Assembly (NCBI RefSeq): GCF_017163705.1
Contig: NZ_JAFIWB010000006.1
Span: 62,001 to 126,000, forward strand
Reading direction: 5' to 3'
From: Xanthomonas bonasiae
GTDB taxonomy: Bacteria > Pseudomonadota > Gammaproteobacteria > Xanthomonadales > Xanthomonadaceae
DNA length: 64,000 bases
The translations under genes were made by a program, and so were the position numbers. Shown one piece after another: positions 53,232 to 62,636 of this stretch. Below the pieces are notes generated by a model. The model saw nothing but the letters and a program-made list of their open reading frames with translations, did no database searches and had not been told where the DNA came from. Every line of letters starts with the position of its first letter. Within the stretch, counting starts at the first letter, position 1.

Positions 53232-53260
53232 CGTGGGCCGGCGTGGCGGCGGCGCTGCGG

Positions 53261-54727
53261 CTACAGCTCGCCCAGGCCGCTGGCGCGGCCGTCGGGGCCG
53301 ACTTCGAGCAGGCGCAGGGTGTTGGTCGCGCCATGCGTTTCCATGTGCTCGCCGCTGGTGAACACCACGCGGTCGCCGGGACCCATGCGCTCGGCCTCGA
53401 CCAGCAGGCGGATCGCCGCACGCGCCGCTTCGCGCGGGGTCAGGCCGCGGCTGTCGAAGTTGATCGGGAACACGCCGCGCATCATCGCCATGCCGCGGCG
53501 CGCGCCGTCGTGGCGGGTGAACGCGTAGATCGGCATCTTCGAGCGGAACCGCGACAGGAAGCGCGGGGTACCGCCGGATTCGGTCAGGGTGACCACGCCG
53601 CTCAGGCCGATGTGCTCGGACAGGAACATGGTCGCCATCGCGATCGCCTGGTCGGCGCGCTCGAGGTTGCGCTGCGCGGCCTCGAAGTCGGTGTCCATCT
53701 CGAACTGGCGCTCGGCGCCCAGGCAGATCCGCGCCATCGCCTGCACCGCCTTGACCGGGTAGGCGCCGGCGGCGGTCTCGGCCGACAGCATCACCGCGTC
53801 GGTGCCGTCGATCACCGCGTTGGCCACGTCCAGCACCTCGGCGCGGGTCGGGATCGGGTTCTCGACCATCGACTGCAGCATCTGCGTGGCGGTGATCACC
53901 ACCTTGTTCTGCGCCAGCGACTCGCGAATGATCTTCTTCTGCAGGCCCGGCAGCTCGGCATCGCCGATCTCCACGCCCAGGTCGCCGCGCGCGACCATCA
54001 CCACGTCGCTGGCCTCGACGATCTCGCTCAGGTTCTCGATCGCCTCGGTGCGCTCGATCTTGGACACCAGCGCGGCGTCGCAGCCGTGCTCGCGGGCGAT
54101 GCGGCGCGCGTCGTTCATGTCCTGCGCGTTGCGGCAGAACGACACCGCGATGAAATCCACGCCGATCTTGGCGACGATGCCGATCAGTTCCTTGTCGCGC
54201 TCGGTCAGCGCGCCCAGCGACAGGCCGCCGCCCTGCTTGTTCAGGCCCTTGCGGTCGGACAGCACGCCGTCGTTGAGCACGGTGTTGACGATGCGCGAAC
54301 CGTCGACCTCGACCACCTGCAGCTGCAGCAGGCCGTCGTCGAGCAGCAGCACGTCGCCCGGCTTGACGTCGTTGGGCAGGCCCAGGTAGCTGACGCCGAC
54401 CTCGTTTTCGTCGCCGGCCGGCGCGTTGGCGTCGGCGACCAGGTCGAAGCGCGCGCCGGCCTTCAGCGACACCTTGCCGGCGGCGAAGCGCTCGATGCGG
54501 ATCTTCGGCCCCGGCAGGTCGGCGAGGATGCCCACTTCGCTGCCCACGCGCTGTGCGGCGGCGCGCACTTCGGCGGCCCGCTTGGCCTGGCCGGACGGGT
54601 CGCCGTGGGAGAAATTCAGGCGCACGACGTTGACGCCGGCGCGGAACAGGTCCTCGAGCACGCCGGGCGGATCCGTGGCCGGGCCGAGGGTGGCGAGAAT
54701 CTTGGTGCGGCGCTGGCGTTCGATCAT
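53261..54727 (-). CDS. pyk: Pyruvate kinase
   Basis: Converts phosphoenolpyruvate and ADP to pyruvate and ATP. The 488 residues contain TKILATLGPATD, VRLNFSHGD, ADLPGPKIRI, SFCRNAQDM, KIERTEAIENL, VMVARGDLGVEI, ATQMLQSMVENPIPTRAEVLDVANAV and the C-terminal regulatory-type domain with LTESGGTPRFLSRFR. The ATG before IERQRRTKIL is the standard start. It belongs to a glycolytic gene group (pgk, HAD phosphatase, pyk, fbaB) and has its own terminator. Confidence 0.96.
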   Translation of the reverse strand: MIERQRRTKILATLGPATDPPGVLEDLFRAGVNVVRLNFSHGDPSGQAKRAAEVRAAAQRVGSEVGILADLPGPKIRIERFAAGKVSLKAGARFDLVADANAPAGDENEVGVSYLGLPNDVKPGDVLLLDDGLLQLQVVEVDGSRIVNTVLNDGVLSDRKGLNKQGGGLSLGALTERDKELIGIVAKIGVDFIAVSFCRNAQDMNDARRIAREHGCDAALVSKIERTEAIENLSEIVEASDVVMVARGDLGVEIGDAELPGLQKKIIRESLAQNKVVITATQMLQSMVENPIPTRAEVLDVANAVIDGTDAVMLSAETAAGAYPVKAVQAMARICLGAERQFEMDTDFEAAQRNLERADQAIAMATMFLSEHIGLSGVVTLTESGGTPRFLSRFRSKMPIYAFTRHDGARRGMAMMRGVFPINFDSRGLTPREAARAAIRLLVEAERMGPGDRVVFTSGEHMETHGATNTLRLLEVGPDGRASGLGEL

Positions 54728-55127
54728 GAGACGTCGTTCCCTGGAAAAGCCGTCAAAACTAGCACAGGCGCCGCTACCGCAGGATGGCGAATCGGCATAG
54801 GCGGCTGCGGATTCATGCATGTCTTGCAGACAGTGCGGGACAGTATGCGGACTCGAGGCCGCGCCGGCGCCGCCTCGCCCGTGCCCAGCCGGCGGCGCGG
54901 GCGCGACGCCGGGCAAGCCCGGACTCAGCGCTCCTGTGCTGCTCCCGGCCCTGCCGGACGAAGCCGCCAACACCCGGACAGACACGCCACGCGGTGGCCT
55001 GGCGCTACGACCGGCGCACGCGACGCAGGCCGGCATCGCATCTGGAACCGGGAATGGAGGAAATGCGCGCGTGCCGCAGCGGCACCGCTTTTACGAATCC
55101 CCAATCCCAACTCCCCAATCCCCGCTG
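54728..55127. other. Intergenic region upstream of pyk
   Basis: These 400 bp lie between the HAD phosphatase stop and the pyk start, and should hold the pyk promoter. The middle is GC-rich with only spurious short frames. At 55093-55123 there is one arm of the GGGATTC inverted-repeat family. Nothing else is recognisable. Confidence 0.5.
55093..55123. repeat. Single arm of the GGGATTC inverted-repeat family
   Basis: CGAATCCCCAATCCCAACTC followed by CCCAATCCCCG matches the right arm of the element inside cysN (2201-2231) in most positions. A matching left arm is not found in the 150 bases before it, so this is a solo or decayed copy. It ends five bases before the HAD phosphatase stop codon. 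Confidence 0.6.
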
Positions 55128-55772
55128 TCAAGCTGCCAAACCCGGCAACTGCGCCGGCACCTGCGCCAGCGCACTGGCGCCGGCCTGACGCAGCTCCGCC
55201 GCGTCGCCGAAGCCCCACAGCACGCCGATACTGCGCATGCCGTGATGGTTGGCGCCTTCGATGTCCATGCGCCGATCGCCGATCATCACGCACTGCGCCG
55301 GCTGCAGCGACAGCCGCCGCAGGGCCTCGGCGATCAGGTCCGGCTTGAAGCGGCGCTGGCCGTCGTCGCTGGCGCCGACGATCTCCTCGAAGTGCGCGGC
55401 GAACGGCAGCGTCTCGACGATGCGCCGGGCGAAGCGCTCGTTCTTCGAGGTCACCACCGCGAAGCGATGGCCGGCCGCGGCCAAGGCCGCGACCGCCGCG
55501 CCGATCGCCGGGAACACGGTGTGCTCGCGCCAGCCCTGCGCGTCGTAGCGCTCGCGGTACAGGGACAGCGCCTGCTCGACCAGCGGCGGATCGCCGTGGA
55601 AGTAGTCGTTGAAGCTGTCGCGCAACGGCGGCCCGATCCAGGCGCGCAGTTGCTGCGGCTCGGGCGCCGGGCGCCCGAGTTCGGCGAACGCGTGGCGGAT
55701 GCTGCCGACGATGCCGGCCTCCGAATCGACCAGGGTGCCGTCCAGGTCGAAGAACAGGGTGTTGGCGCTCAC
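55128..55772 (-). CDS. HAD-superfamily phosphatase, phosphoglycolate phosphatase-like
   Basis: A 214-residue haloacid dehalogenase-type phosphatase: motif [13 protein letters not shown], motif II VVTSKN, motif [12 protein letters not shown] and motif [14 protein letters not shown], with an alpha-helical cap after motif I. It is most like Gph (phosphoglycolate phosphatase) or PpaX, but substrate cannot be read from sequence. The start is a GTG overlapping the pgk stop (GTGA), so it is translationally coupled to pgk. Confidence 0.85.
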   Translation of the reverse strand: MSANTLFFDLDGTLVDSEAGIVGSIRHAFAELGRPAPEPQQLRAWIGPPLRDSFNDYFHGDPPLVEQALSLYRERYDAQGWREHTVFPAIGAAVAALAAAGHRFAVVTSKNERFARRIVETLPFAAHFEEIVGASDDGQRRFKPDLIAEALRRLSLQPAQCVMIGDRRMDIEGANHHGMRSIGVLWGFGDAAELRQAGASALAQVPAQLPGLAA

Positions 55773-56947
55773 GCGCCGCGCGCCTGCAGCGCCGCCACCG
55801 CCGGTAGGGTCTTGCCTTCCAGGAATTCCAGGAACGCGCCGCCGCCGGTGGAGATGTAGCTCACCTGCTCGGCGATGCCGTACTTGTCGACCGCGGCCAG
55901 GGTGTCGCCGCCGCCGGCGATGGAGAACGCCGGCGAGGCGGCGATGGCGCGCGCCAGGGTTTCGGTGCCATGCCCGAACGCGTCGAACTCGAACACCCCG
56001 ACCGGGCCGTTCCAGACCACGGTACCGGCCTTGGCGATCAGGTCGGCGTAGTGCGCGGCGGTCTGCGGGCCGATGTCCAGGATCAGATCGTCGTCGGCGA
56101 CGTCGGCCAGCGCCTTCACCGTCGCCTCGGCGTCGGGCAGGAACTGCTTGGCCACCACCACGTCGGTGGGCAGCGGGATCGCCGCGCCGCGGGCATTGGC
56201 GTCGGCGACGATCTTGCGCGCGGTGTCGAGCAGGTCCGGCTCGCACAGCGACTTGCCGACCGGATAGCCGGCCGCGGCGATGAAGGTGTTGGCGATGCCG
56301 CCGCCGACGATCAGCTGCTCGACCTTGTTGACCAGGTTCGACAGCAGCTCCAGCTTGGTCGAGACCTTGCTGCCGGCGACGATCGCCAGCAGCGGCTTGG
56401 CCGGGTGCTCCAGCGCCTTGGCCAGCGCGTCCAGCTCGGCCATCAGCAGCGGTCCGCCGGCCGCCACCGGGGCGAACCTGATCACGCCGTGGGTGGACGC
56501 CTGGGCGCGGTGCGCGGTGCCGAACGCATCCATCACGAACACGTCGCACAGCGCCGCGTACTTCTTCGCCAGCGCCTCGTCGTCCTTGCCCTCGCCGACG
56601 TTCATGCGGCAATTCTCCAGCAGCACGATCTTGCCGGGCTGCACCTCCACGCCGTCGACCCAGTCGCGCAGCAGCGGCACCTCGGTGCCGAGCAGCGCGG
56701 TCAGCCGCGCGGCGACCGGCGCCAGCGAATCGGCCTGGGTCCACGCGCCTTCCTTGGGCCGGCCCAGGTGCGAGGTCACCATCACCGCCGCGCCCTGCTC
56801 CAGCGCGTGGCGCAGCGTCGGCACCGAGGCCAGGATGCGCTGCTCGGACGTGATCTGGCCGTTGTCGTCGATCGGCACGTTGAGGTCTTGCCGGATCAGC
56901 ACACGCTTGCCGGACAGGTCGAGATCGGTCATTCGCAGGATGGGCAT
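55769..56947 (-). CDS. pgk: Phosphoglycerate kinase
   Basis: Transfers phosphate between 1,3-bisphosphoglycerate and ADP. The 392 residues show [82 protein letters not shown] and the C-terminal GGGDTLAAV ... [14 protein letters not shown]. Length is normal. MPILRM or the ATG at MTDLDL could be the start; the first is given. It leads the group that continues with the HAD phosphatase and pyk. Confidence 0.96.
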   Translation of the reverse strand: MPILRMTDLDLSGKRVLIRQDLNVPIDDNGQITSEQRILASVPTLRHALEQGAAVMVTSHLGRPKEGAWTQADSLAPVAARLTALLGTEVPLLRDWVDGVEVQPGKIVLLENCRMNVGEGKDDEALAKKYAALCDVFVMDAFGTAHRAQASTHGVIRFAPVAAGGPLLMAELDALAKALEHPAKPLLAIVAGSKVSTKLELLSNLVNKVEQLIVGGGIANTFIAAAGYPVGKSLCEPDLLDTARKIVADANARGAAIPLPTDVVVAKQFLPDAEATVKALADVADDDLILDIGPQTAAHYADLIAKAGTVVWNGPVGVFEFDAFGHGTETLARAIAASPAFSIAGGGDTLAAVDKYGIAEQVSYISTGGGAFLEFLEGKTLPAVAALQARGA

Positions 56948-57212
56948 TGTCGGTTGCTCGCTATCGTGGGGTTGCTGAGGAAGGAGGAGGCGGTGCGCAG
57001 CATAGGCGCGGCGATCGGAACGTCCGCTTTAGGCACGCTGGCGCCAGCGCGCGCGGGCGGTGCCGAGGCGGGCATTGTCCGGCGTCGGCCGCGCAGCGGC
57101 AAATCGAGACATCGCGCGGCGTGCGGCCGCGGCGCGACGGCGCGGGCAAAACCACGCGCGCACGGCGGTCGCCACGCCGCGACAGGCGCGTGGCGTGGCG
57201 GTGCCGAACCGA

Positions 57213-58577
57213 TCAGCCCGCGCCGGGCGCGACCGGCTTGCGCAACAGGCTGAAGGCGAAACCGACCACGATCAATGCGCCGCCGACCAGCAGCGCCCAC
57301 AGCAGCCAGGTCTTCCAGTCGCGCGGCGCGGCCGGCGCCTGCAGCGCGGCGGCGCCGGCCAGCGGGACCGCCGCGCCGAGCGTGGCGGTGGCCGGCGTCC
57401 ATTGCGGGCCGCGTTGCGCACGCAGGGCCTGCAAGGTGGTCGCCAACGGCGCGGCAGCGCGCTGGGTGCGCGCGCTGCCGGCGGCCAGCGCATAGGGCGG
57501 CGTGCCCTGGGCCAGGAAGATCAGCGTTTCCGGCTGGTAGCCCAGGCGCAGCGCCGGCCGCTGCCGGCCCGGATCCTGCGTGGCCAGCAGCCGCCAGTAG
57601 CGGTCGCGCACCGGCTGGGTCAGCGCCTGCGGCGGCGAGCGGCTGGCGCCGGCGCCGACCTGGTAGGCCACCCACGGCCCGGCCCGGTCCTGCCACGGCG
57701 CCTCGGCACTGTCGCGGCTCTGCACGCGCCATTCGATCGCGCTGTTGCCGGGCAGCGCGATGTCGAGCTGCGCGACCGGATAGCGGCCGGGCGATACGAA
57801 GTCGAAGCTGTGCTGCGCCGGATCGGCGTGCAGCGCGTCCAGTTGCTGCCAGTGCCAGTCGGCGGCGACGGGCGCCGGCGCCAGTTCGGCTTCCACCCCG
57901 GTCAGTGTCGGCAGCGGCGGCGACGACAGCGGCAGCAGCCGCAGGTAGCGCACCTGGCGATCGATGGCGATGCGCAATTGCTGCAGGCGCTTGCCCTGGT
58001 TGGCCAGGTCGACCAGGGTCGCCTCCGGCACCAGCAGTTCCCAGTCGCGCAGATCGTCGCTGGCCTCGACCCGGTAGCGCGCCTGCCGCGGCTGCGCATC
58101 GGCGGCCCATTGCAGCGACAGCGCGCGCAACGGCTCGCGCAGCGCGCTGGCATCGATCAACCAACCCGCTTCGGCACTGGCCGTGGCGCTGCTGGCGATG
58201 CGGGTGCGGATGCGGCGCACGCTGCCGTCGGTATCGCGCTCGGCGATCAGCTCCAGGTTGTCCGCGCCGCCACCGGCCACGGCCGGCAGCGGGAACCAGG
58301 GCAGCGGCTGCCGGCGCGGCGTGGTCTCGGCCAGTTCGGCCGCGAACAGGGCCGCCGGCAGCGAGTCGCCGGCCGCGTTGAACACTTCCACGTCGCCCAG
58401 CGAGGCGAGGTGCGCGCTGCGGTACACCGCATCGTCGAGTTGCACGCGGTAGGCGCCGGCGGCCGGATCCTGCAGGGTCAGCGGCCATTGCTGCACGTAG
58501 TCGTCGCGCTGGCTGGCAGCGGAGGCCGCCACCGGCAGCAACGCCAGCAGCACAGCCGGAAAGATCAGGCGTTTCAT
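57213..58577 (-). CDS. DUF3999 family periplasmic/membrane protein
   Basis: A 454-residue protein with a signal peptide (MKRLIFPAVLLALLPVAASA), a large beta-rich extracytoplasmic region, and one C-terminal helix (WLLWALLVGGALIVVGFAFSLL) followed by a basic tail. Motifs YRVQLDDAVYRSAHLASLGDVEVFNAAG and RYWRLLATQDPG fit DUF3999. It overlaps the end of the DUF2339 gene by 4 bases (ATGA), a pairing common in gammaproteobacteria. The function is unknown. Confidence 0.85.
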   Translation of the reverse strand: MKRLIFPAVLLALLPVAASAASQRDDYVQQWPLTLQDPAAGAYRVQLDDAVYRSAHLASLGDVEVFNAAGDSLPAALFAAELAETTPRRQPLPWFPLPAVAGGGADNLELIAERDTDGSVRRIRTRIASSATASAEAGWLIDASALREPLRALSLQWAADAQPRQARYRVEASDDLRDWELLVPEATLVDLANQGKRLQQLRIAIDRQVRYLRLLPLSSPPLPTLTGVEAELAPAPVAADWHWQQLDALHADPAQHSFDFVSPGRYPVAQLDIALPGNSAIEWRVQSRDSAEAPWQDRAGPWVAYQVGAGASRSPPQALTQPVRDRYWRLLATQDPGRQRPALRLGYQPETLIFLAQGTPPYALAAGSARTQRAAAPLATTLQALRAQRGPQWTPATATLGAAVPLAGAAALQAPAAPRDWKTWLLWALLVGGALIVVGFAFSLLRKPVAPGAG

Positions 58578-61282
58578 GGATGGGCCTCCTCGGCCGGTTC
58601 GGTGGCGCGCGGCGGTGCCGGCGCGAAATAGCCGACCACGGTGCACAGCAGGCCGTAGGCGATGAACGAGGCGATGCCGGCGACGTTGCCGAGGTTGCCG
58701 CGATCCACCAGCAGCAGCTTGCCCAGCACCACCGCCATCAGCAGCGCGCCGGCCAGCCACAGGCCGCGCTGGCCGCGGCGCGAGCCGAGCACCCAGCCGA
58801 GCACGCCGAGCACGCTCCACACCACGGTCAGGCTGGTCTGCGCCACGCCGGCGGACAACAGCGACGCCCACGGCACCGGCGCCCAGTAGTGCACCGCATG
58901 CAGGGTCACGCTGGTGATCCACAGGAATCCGGCAGCGGCCAGCAGTTGCAGACGCTGGGCCCGCAACAGGGCCGGCGCGGTCGCCGACCACAGCCAGCGC
59001 GCGGCCAGCGCCACCGCCAGCAACTGGCTCAGTTCCAGCGGATTGAGCAGCGGCACCCACGGCAACGGCGCACTGGCGCCGGGCACGCACAGCGTCCACA
59101 GCCAGGCCAGGCCGAGCAGCCCGAAATAGCTGCCCTGCAGCGCCGTGCGGCAGCGGTCGAAGTCCGCCCCCAGCGGCGCGGCCAACCACGGCCAGCGCAG
59201 CAGCGACAACGCCGCCGCGGCCAGCCATGGCGCCAGCAGCAACGCCCATTGCCAGCCCTCGGCCAGGGCGAAGCGCTGCGCCAGCCAGAGGCCGAGCAAG
59301 GACAGCACCGACGGCCACACCAGCCACCAGGCGAATTGCGCCGCCCGCGCCACCCAGCCGCCGCTGCCGCGCAGGCAGATCAGGCTGCGTACGCCGAGCA
59401 CCGCGAACAGGGTCCAGGCCCAGGCGCCATGCCCGGCGAACGGCTGGCCGTGCGCGTCCGCCTGCAGCACCGCCAGCGGCAACGCGAGCAGCAGCCCGCC
59501 GAGCGTGGTCGCGGCCAGCGCGCGCGCCGGCCAGCGGCGCTGCGCCTCGGCGGCCAGCCAGCCGCTGAGCGCGACGAACGCCAGCAGCAGGTCGGCCTGC
59601 GCCGCGGCCGCGACGAAGCGTTCGATCTCGGCAATGCCAATGCCGCACCACCACGCCAGGCCCCACAGGTAATAGGCCAAGGCCGGGGTGTCGGCGCCGG
59701 CACGGCGATAGCTCCAGGCGCTGGCGAGGCCGGCCAGGGCCAGCAGCGCACCGCTCATGAAGGTGGCATTGGCCACCGCCTGGGCGTCGTGCCAGGCCAT
59801 GTCCAGCCCCAGCACGAAGCCGATCGCCGCGGCCAATTGCAGGCCGGCGCCGGTGAACTGCGGCAGCCAGCGCTGCTGGCGCAGTCCCAGCCACACCAGC
59901 GCCGCGCCTTCCAGCGCGAAGATGCTGGCGGTGGCGCGCGCGGACAGCGCCAGCGGCACCGCCAGCGTGGCGAAGCCCACCGCCAGCAGCGCATAGGCCT
60001 GGCCGAGCACCGCGAAGCGTTCGCGCCGGATCAGCGCCGCGGCCAGCAGCGCATACACCGCCGCCAGGCCAAGCGCGCACAGCGCCAGCGGCAGGCCTTC
60101 GCCGCGCAGCAGCCCGGCCTGCAGCGAGAACGCCACCAGCGGCGTGCCGAACACCAGGCTGCCGTCGATCAGGTTGCCGCGCGTGGCCGGCTGGCGCCGC
60201 GCGTACAGGATCGGGATCAGCAGGTAGAAGGCGAAGAACAGCAGCAGGAACGGCTCGGTGCTGGCGAACTTCGCCGGCTGGTATTGCAGCACGCCCCACA
60301 GCGTGCCGATGCCGAAGGTGAAGCCGAACCCGAGCAGGTTGAGCACCCGCCACGGCCGATACCAGGCGATCGCGAACACCGCCGCGTTCAACACCGCGTA
60401 ATAGGAGAACAGCCCGACATGGTTGCCGCTGCCGGTGGACAGCCAGATCGGCGCCAGGAACCCGGCCAGCGTGGCCAGTACCGCCAGCGTGCGCGATTCC
60501 TGCACGACCGCCAGCACGCACATGCTGGCCACCAGCACGATGCTCAGCGCGAACGCGGCGCTGGCCGGAATCAGCCCGGACAGCTTGAACGCGGCGAACA
60601 CCGTCAGCAGCAACACACCGATCGCGCCGCCCTGCAACGCCAGCGCGAAGCTGCGCTTGCGTTCGCGCTGGCGCCAGCCGAAGCCCAGGCCGGCCAACGC
60701 CGCGGCGGCGATGCCGGCATAGCGCAGCTGGATCGGCATGCGCAGCCAACCCTGGTCGCCGGCGTACTTCAGCAGCGCGGCGACGCCGGCCAGCAGCACC
60801 AGCATGCCGATCTTGACCGGCACGTTGCCTTCGGTGAACCAGCGCTTGGTGCCGGCCAGCAGCCGCTCGATCGGATCCGGACCGCGCGGTGCCGGCGGCA
60901 GTGGCGCGGCGACGGGATCCGCTGCCGCGTTCGCCATGGCGCTCGGCGCGAGGAACGGTGGCGGAAGCGGCGGCGGCGTAGGCGCTACCGAAGCGACAAA
61001 GGCGGCCACGGCGGACGGATGTTCCTCGGCAACACCGCCGTCGGCGAACCGCGCATCGCGCTCGCCACCGTTCTCGAAATCGGCATCGGTGTCATCGACA
61101 TCGCCGGCCGCGTCGAATCGGGCTGCGGCGTGCGCCTGCGGCGCCGCGCCATGCAGGTGCGCCAGCTGCAGTTCCAGCGCCGCCACGCGCCGGCGCACGC
61201 CCGCCAGCGCCACCAGCATCACGATCATCAGGATCGGCACCGCCAATACCGCCACCACCACCAACACGATCAACGCTTCCAT
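58574..61282 (-). CDS. DUF2339 family polytopic membrane protein
   Basis: A 902-residue integral membrane protein. Residues 1-30 are a hydrophobic N-terminal helix, followed by a Pro/Ala-rich cytoplasmic linker (about 50-140) and then about 20 or more membrane helices to the C-terminus, which ends PPRATEPAEEAHP. RLLAGTKRWFTEGNVPVKIGMLVLLAGVAALLKYA is the typical DUF2339 entry motif. The start is the ATG before EALIVLVVVA. Overlaps the DUF3999 gene, so the two probably work together in the envelope. The role is unknown. Confidence 0.88.
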   Translation of the reverse strand: MEALIVLVVVAVLAVPILMIVMLVALAGVRRRVAALELQLAHLHGAAPQAHAAARFDAAGDVDDTDADFENGGERDARFADGGVAEEHPSAVAAFVASVAPTPPPLPPPFLAPSAMANAAADPVAAPLPPAPRGPDPIERLLAGTKRWFTEGNVPVKIGMLVLLAGVAALLKYAGDQGWLRMPIQLRYAGIAAAALAGLGFGWRQRERKRSFALALQGGAIGVLLLTVFAAFKLSGLIPASAAFALSIVLVASMCVLAVVQESRTLAVLATLAGFLAPIWLSTGSGNHVGLFSYYAVLNAAVFAIAWYRPWRVLNLLGFGFTFGIGTLWGVLQYQPAKFASTEPFLLLFFAFYLLIPILYARRQPATRGNLIDGSLVFGTPLVAFSLQAGLLRGEGLPLALCALGLAAVYALLAAALIRRERFAVLGQAYALLAVGFATLAVPLALSARATASIFALEGAALVWLGLRQQRWLPQFTGAGLQLAAAIGFVLGLDMAWHDAQAVANATFMSGALLALAGLASAWSYRRAGADTPALAYYLWGLAWWCGIGIAEIERFVAAAAQADLLLAFVALSGWLAAEAQRRWPARALAATTLGGLLLALPLAVLQADAHGQPFAGHGAWAWTLFAVLGVRSLICLRGSGGWVARAAQFAWWLVWPSVLSLLGLWLAQRFALAEGWQWALLLAPWLAAAALSLLRWPWLAAPLGADFDRCRTALQGSYFGLLGLAWLWTLCVPGASAPLPWVPLLNPLELSQLLAVALAARWLWSATAPALLRAQRLQLLAAAGFLWITSVTLHAVHYWAPVPWASLLSAGVAQTSLTVVWSVLGVLGWVLGSRRGQRGLWLAGALLMAVVLGKLLLVDRGNLGNVAGIASFIAYGLLCTVVGYFAPAPPRATEPAEEAHP

Positions 61283-61533
61283 CCGGACTCCATGCCCAAG
61301 CCGGCACGGCGCTGGGCGGCGTACCAATGGTCCGGCGGCGCCGGTCCTGGGGCAGATGGTAGACGAGTTCGGCCTCGCCGCGGCCGCGCCGGCGGCGGCG
61401 CAACCCAGGCGCGGCAACGCATCCCGGCAATGCAGGCCGACGGAATCGGCGCTAAAGCCGGTGCATTCTCGGCCGCTACCTCCCTTATCCCACGTTGCGT
61501 CCGCTGTTCCCTCCCCTCCCACCGACAGCACCG

Positions 61534-62610
61534 ATGAACCTGCCAGCCAAGCCCGCAGAAGCGGGAATCGACGACCATATCCGCTCCGTGGTCGGCCTGT
61601 CCGACCAACTGCTCGGGCAGCTGCGCCGTTCGTTGCAGCGCATCGACGAGATCAACCGCACCACCCATGTGATCTCGATGAATGCCCGCATCGAATCGGC
61701 ACGGATCGGCCAGGCCGGGCGCGGCTTCAGCGTCATCGCGCAGGAAATGGACGTGCTGTCGCGGCGCGTCGCCGACGCCACCCAGGACCTGGACAAGGTC
61801 GCCGCCAGCACCAGCGCCGACATGCGCCACACCCTGCAGCGGCTGGAAGACGACGTGCGCCGCACGCGCCTGAGCGAACTGGCGCTGAGCAACATCGACC
61901 TGATCGACCGCAACCTCTACGAACGCAGCTGCGACGTGCGCTGGTGGGCGACCGATGCGGCCATCGTCGCTGCCGCGCGCCCTGGCCGCGGCGACGACGC
62001 ACTCGCCTACGCGTCGCGGCGCATGGGCCAGATCCTGGATTCGTACACCGTCTACTTCGACCTGGTGCTGGCCGGCACCGACGGCCGCATCCTCGCCAAC
62101 GGCCGGCCGCAGCAGTACGCCTCGGCCGGCAGCGACGTGTCCGGGCAGGCCTGGTTCGAAGACGCCACGCGTACCCGCAGCGGCGAGGAATTCGGCTTCC
62201 AGGACGTGCACGCCAGCACCCTGGCCGATGGCGAACGCGTGCTGGTGTACTCGTGCACGGTGCGCGACGGCGGCCGCGTCGACGGGCGCGTGCTGGGCGT
62301 GCTCGGCATCGTGTTCCGCTGGGACGCGCTGGCGCAGACGGTGGTGCAGCGCACCCCGCTGTCGGAGCAGGAATGGGGCCGCAGCCGAGTGTGCATCGTC
62401 GACCAGCGCGGCCAGGTCCTGGCCGATTCGGCCGGCCGCATGCTGCAGGAACGGATCGACTTCCCCGGCCGCGAAGCGCTGTTCAAGCAACCGCGTGGCG
62501 CGGTGCTGAGCGACCTCGACGGGCGTCCGCACTGCATCGCGCACGCAGCCTCGCCCGGCTACGAAACCTATCGCACCGGCTGGCATTCGCTGATTCTGCA
62601 GGCGCTGTAG
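61534..62610 (+). CDS. Soluble protein with short MCP-like signalling hairpin followed by a Cache-like sensor domain
   Basis: A 358-residue protein without membrane segments. Residues about 35-90 resemble the tip of the chemoreceptor signalling domain (EINRTTHVISMNARIESARIGQAGRGFSVIAQEMDVLSRRV), but only the tip is present and not the full-length coiled coil. The rest (about 105-355) looks like a Cache/PAS-type sensor (VYFDLVLAGTDGRILANG, FEDATRTRSGEEFGFQDVHAS, VLGIVFRWDAL). This order, signalling part first and sensor second, is the reverse of normal chemoreceptors. It may bind CheA/CheW or act in another pathway; this is inference. Confidence 0.78.
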   Translation: MNLPAKPAEAGIDDHIRSVVGLSDQLLGQLRRSLQRIDEINRTTHVISMNARIESARIGQAGRGFSVIAQEMDVLSRRVADATQDLDKVAASTSADMRHTLQRLEDDVRRTRLSELALSNIDLIDRNLYERSCDVRWWATDAAIVAAARPGRGDDALAYASRRMGQILDSYTVYFDLVLAGTDGRILANGRPQQYASAGSDVSGQAWFEDATRTRSGEEFGFQDVHASTLADGERVLVYSCTVRDGGRVDGRVLGVLGIVFRWDALAQTVVQRTPLSEQEWGRSRVCIVDQRGQVLADSAGRMLQERIDFPGREALFKQPRGAVLSDLDGRPHCIAHAASPGYETYRTGWHSLILQAL

Positions 62611-62636
62611 CGCGACGCGGGCGGGCCGGCCAACGC

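Noticed and set aside
54728-55127. N-terminal extension of pyruvate kinase to 55036
   Set aside because: The family start is at MIERQRRTKIL. The upstream frame is Pro/Ala/Gly-rich and unrelated.
58580-61537. A 985-codon plus-strand frame opposite the DUF2339 gene
   Set aside because: The product is Arg/Gln/Ala-rich low-complexity sequence typical of antisense frames in high-GC DNA. The minus strand has a coherent polytopic membrane protein.
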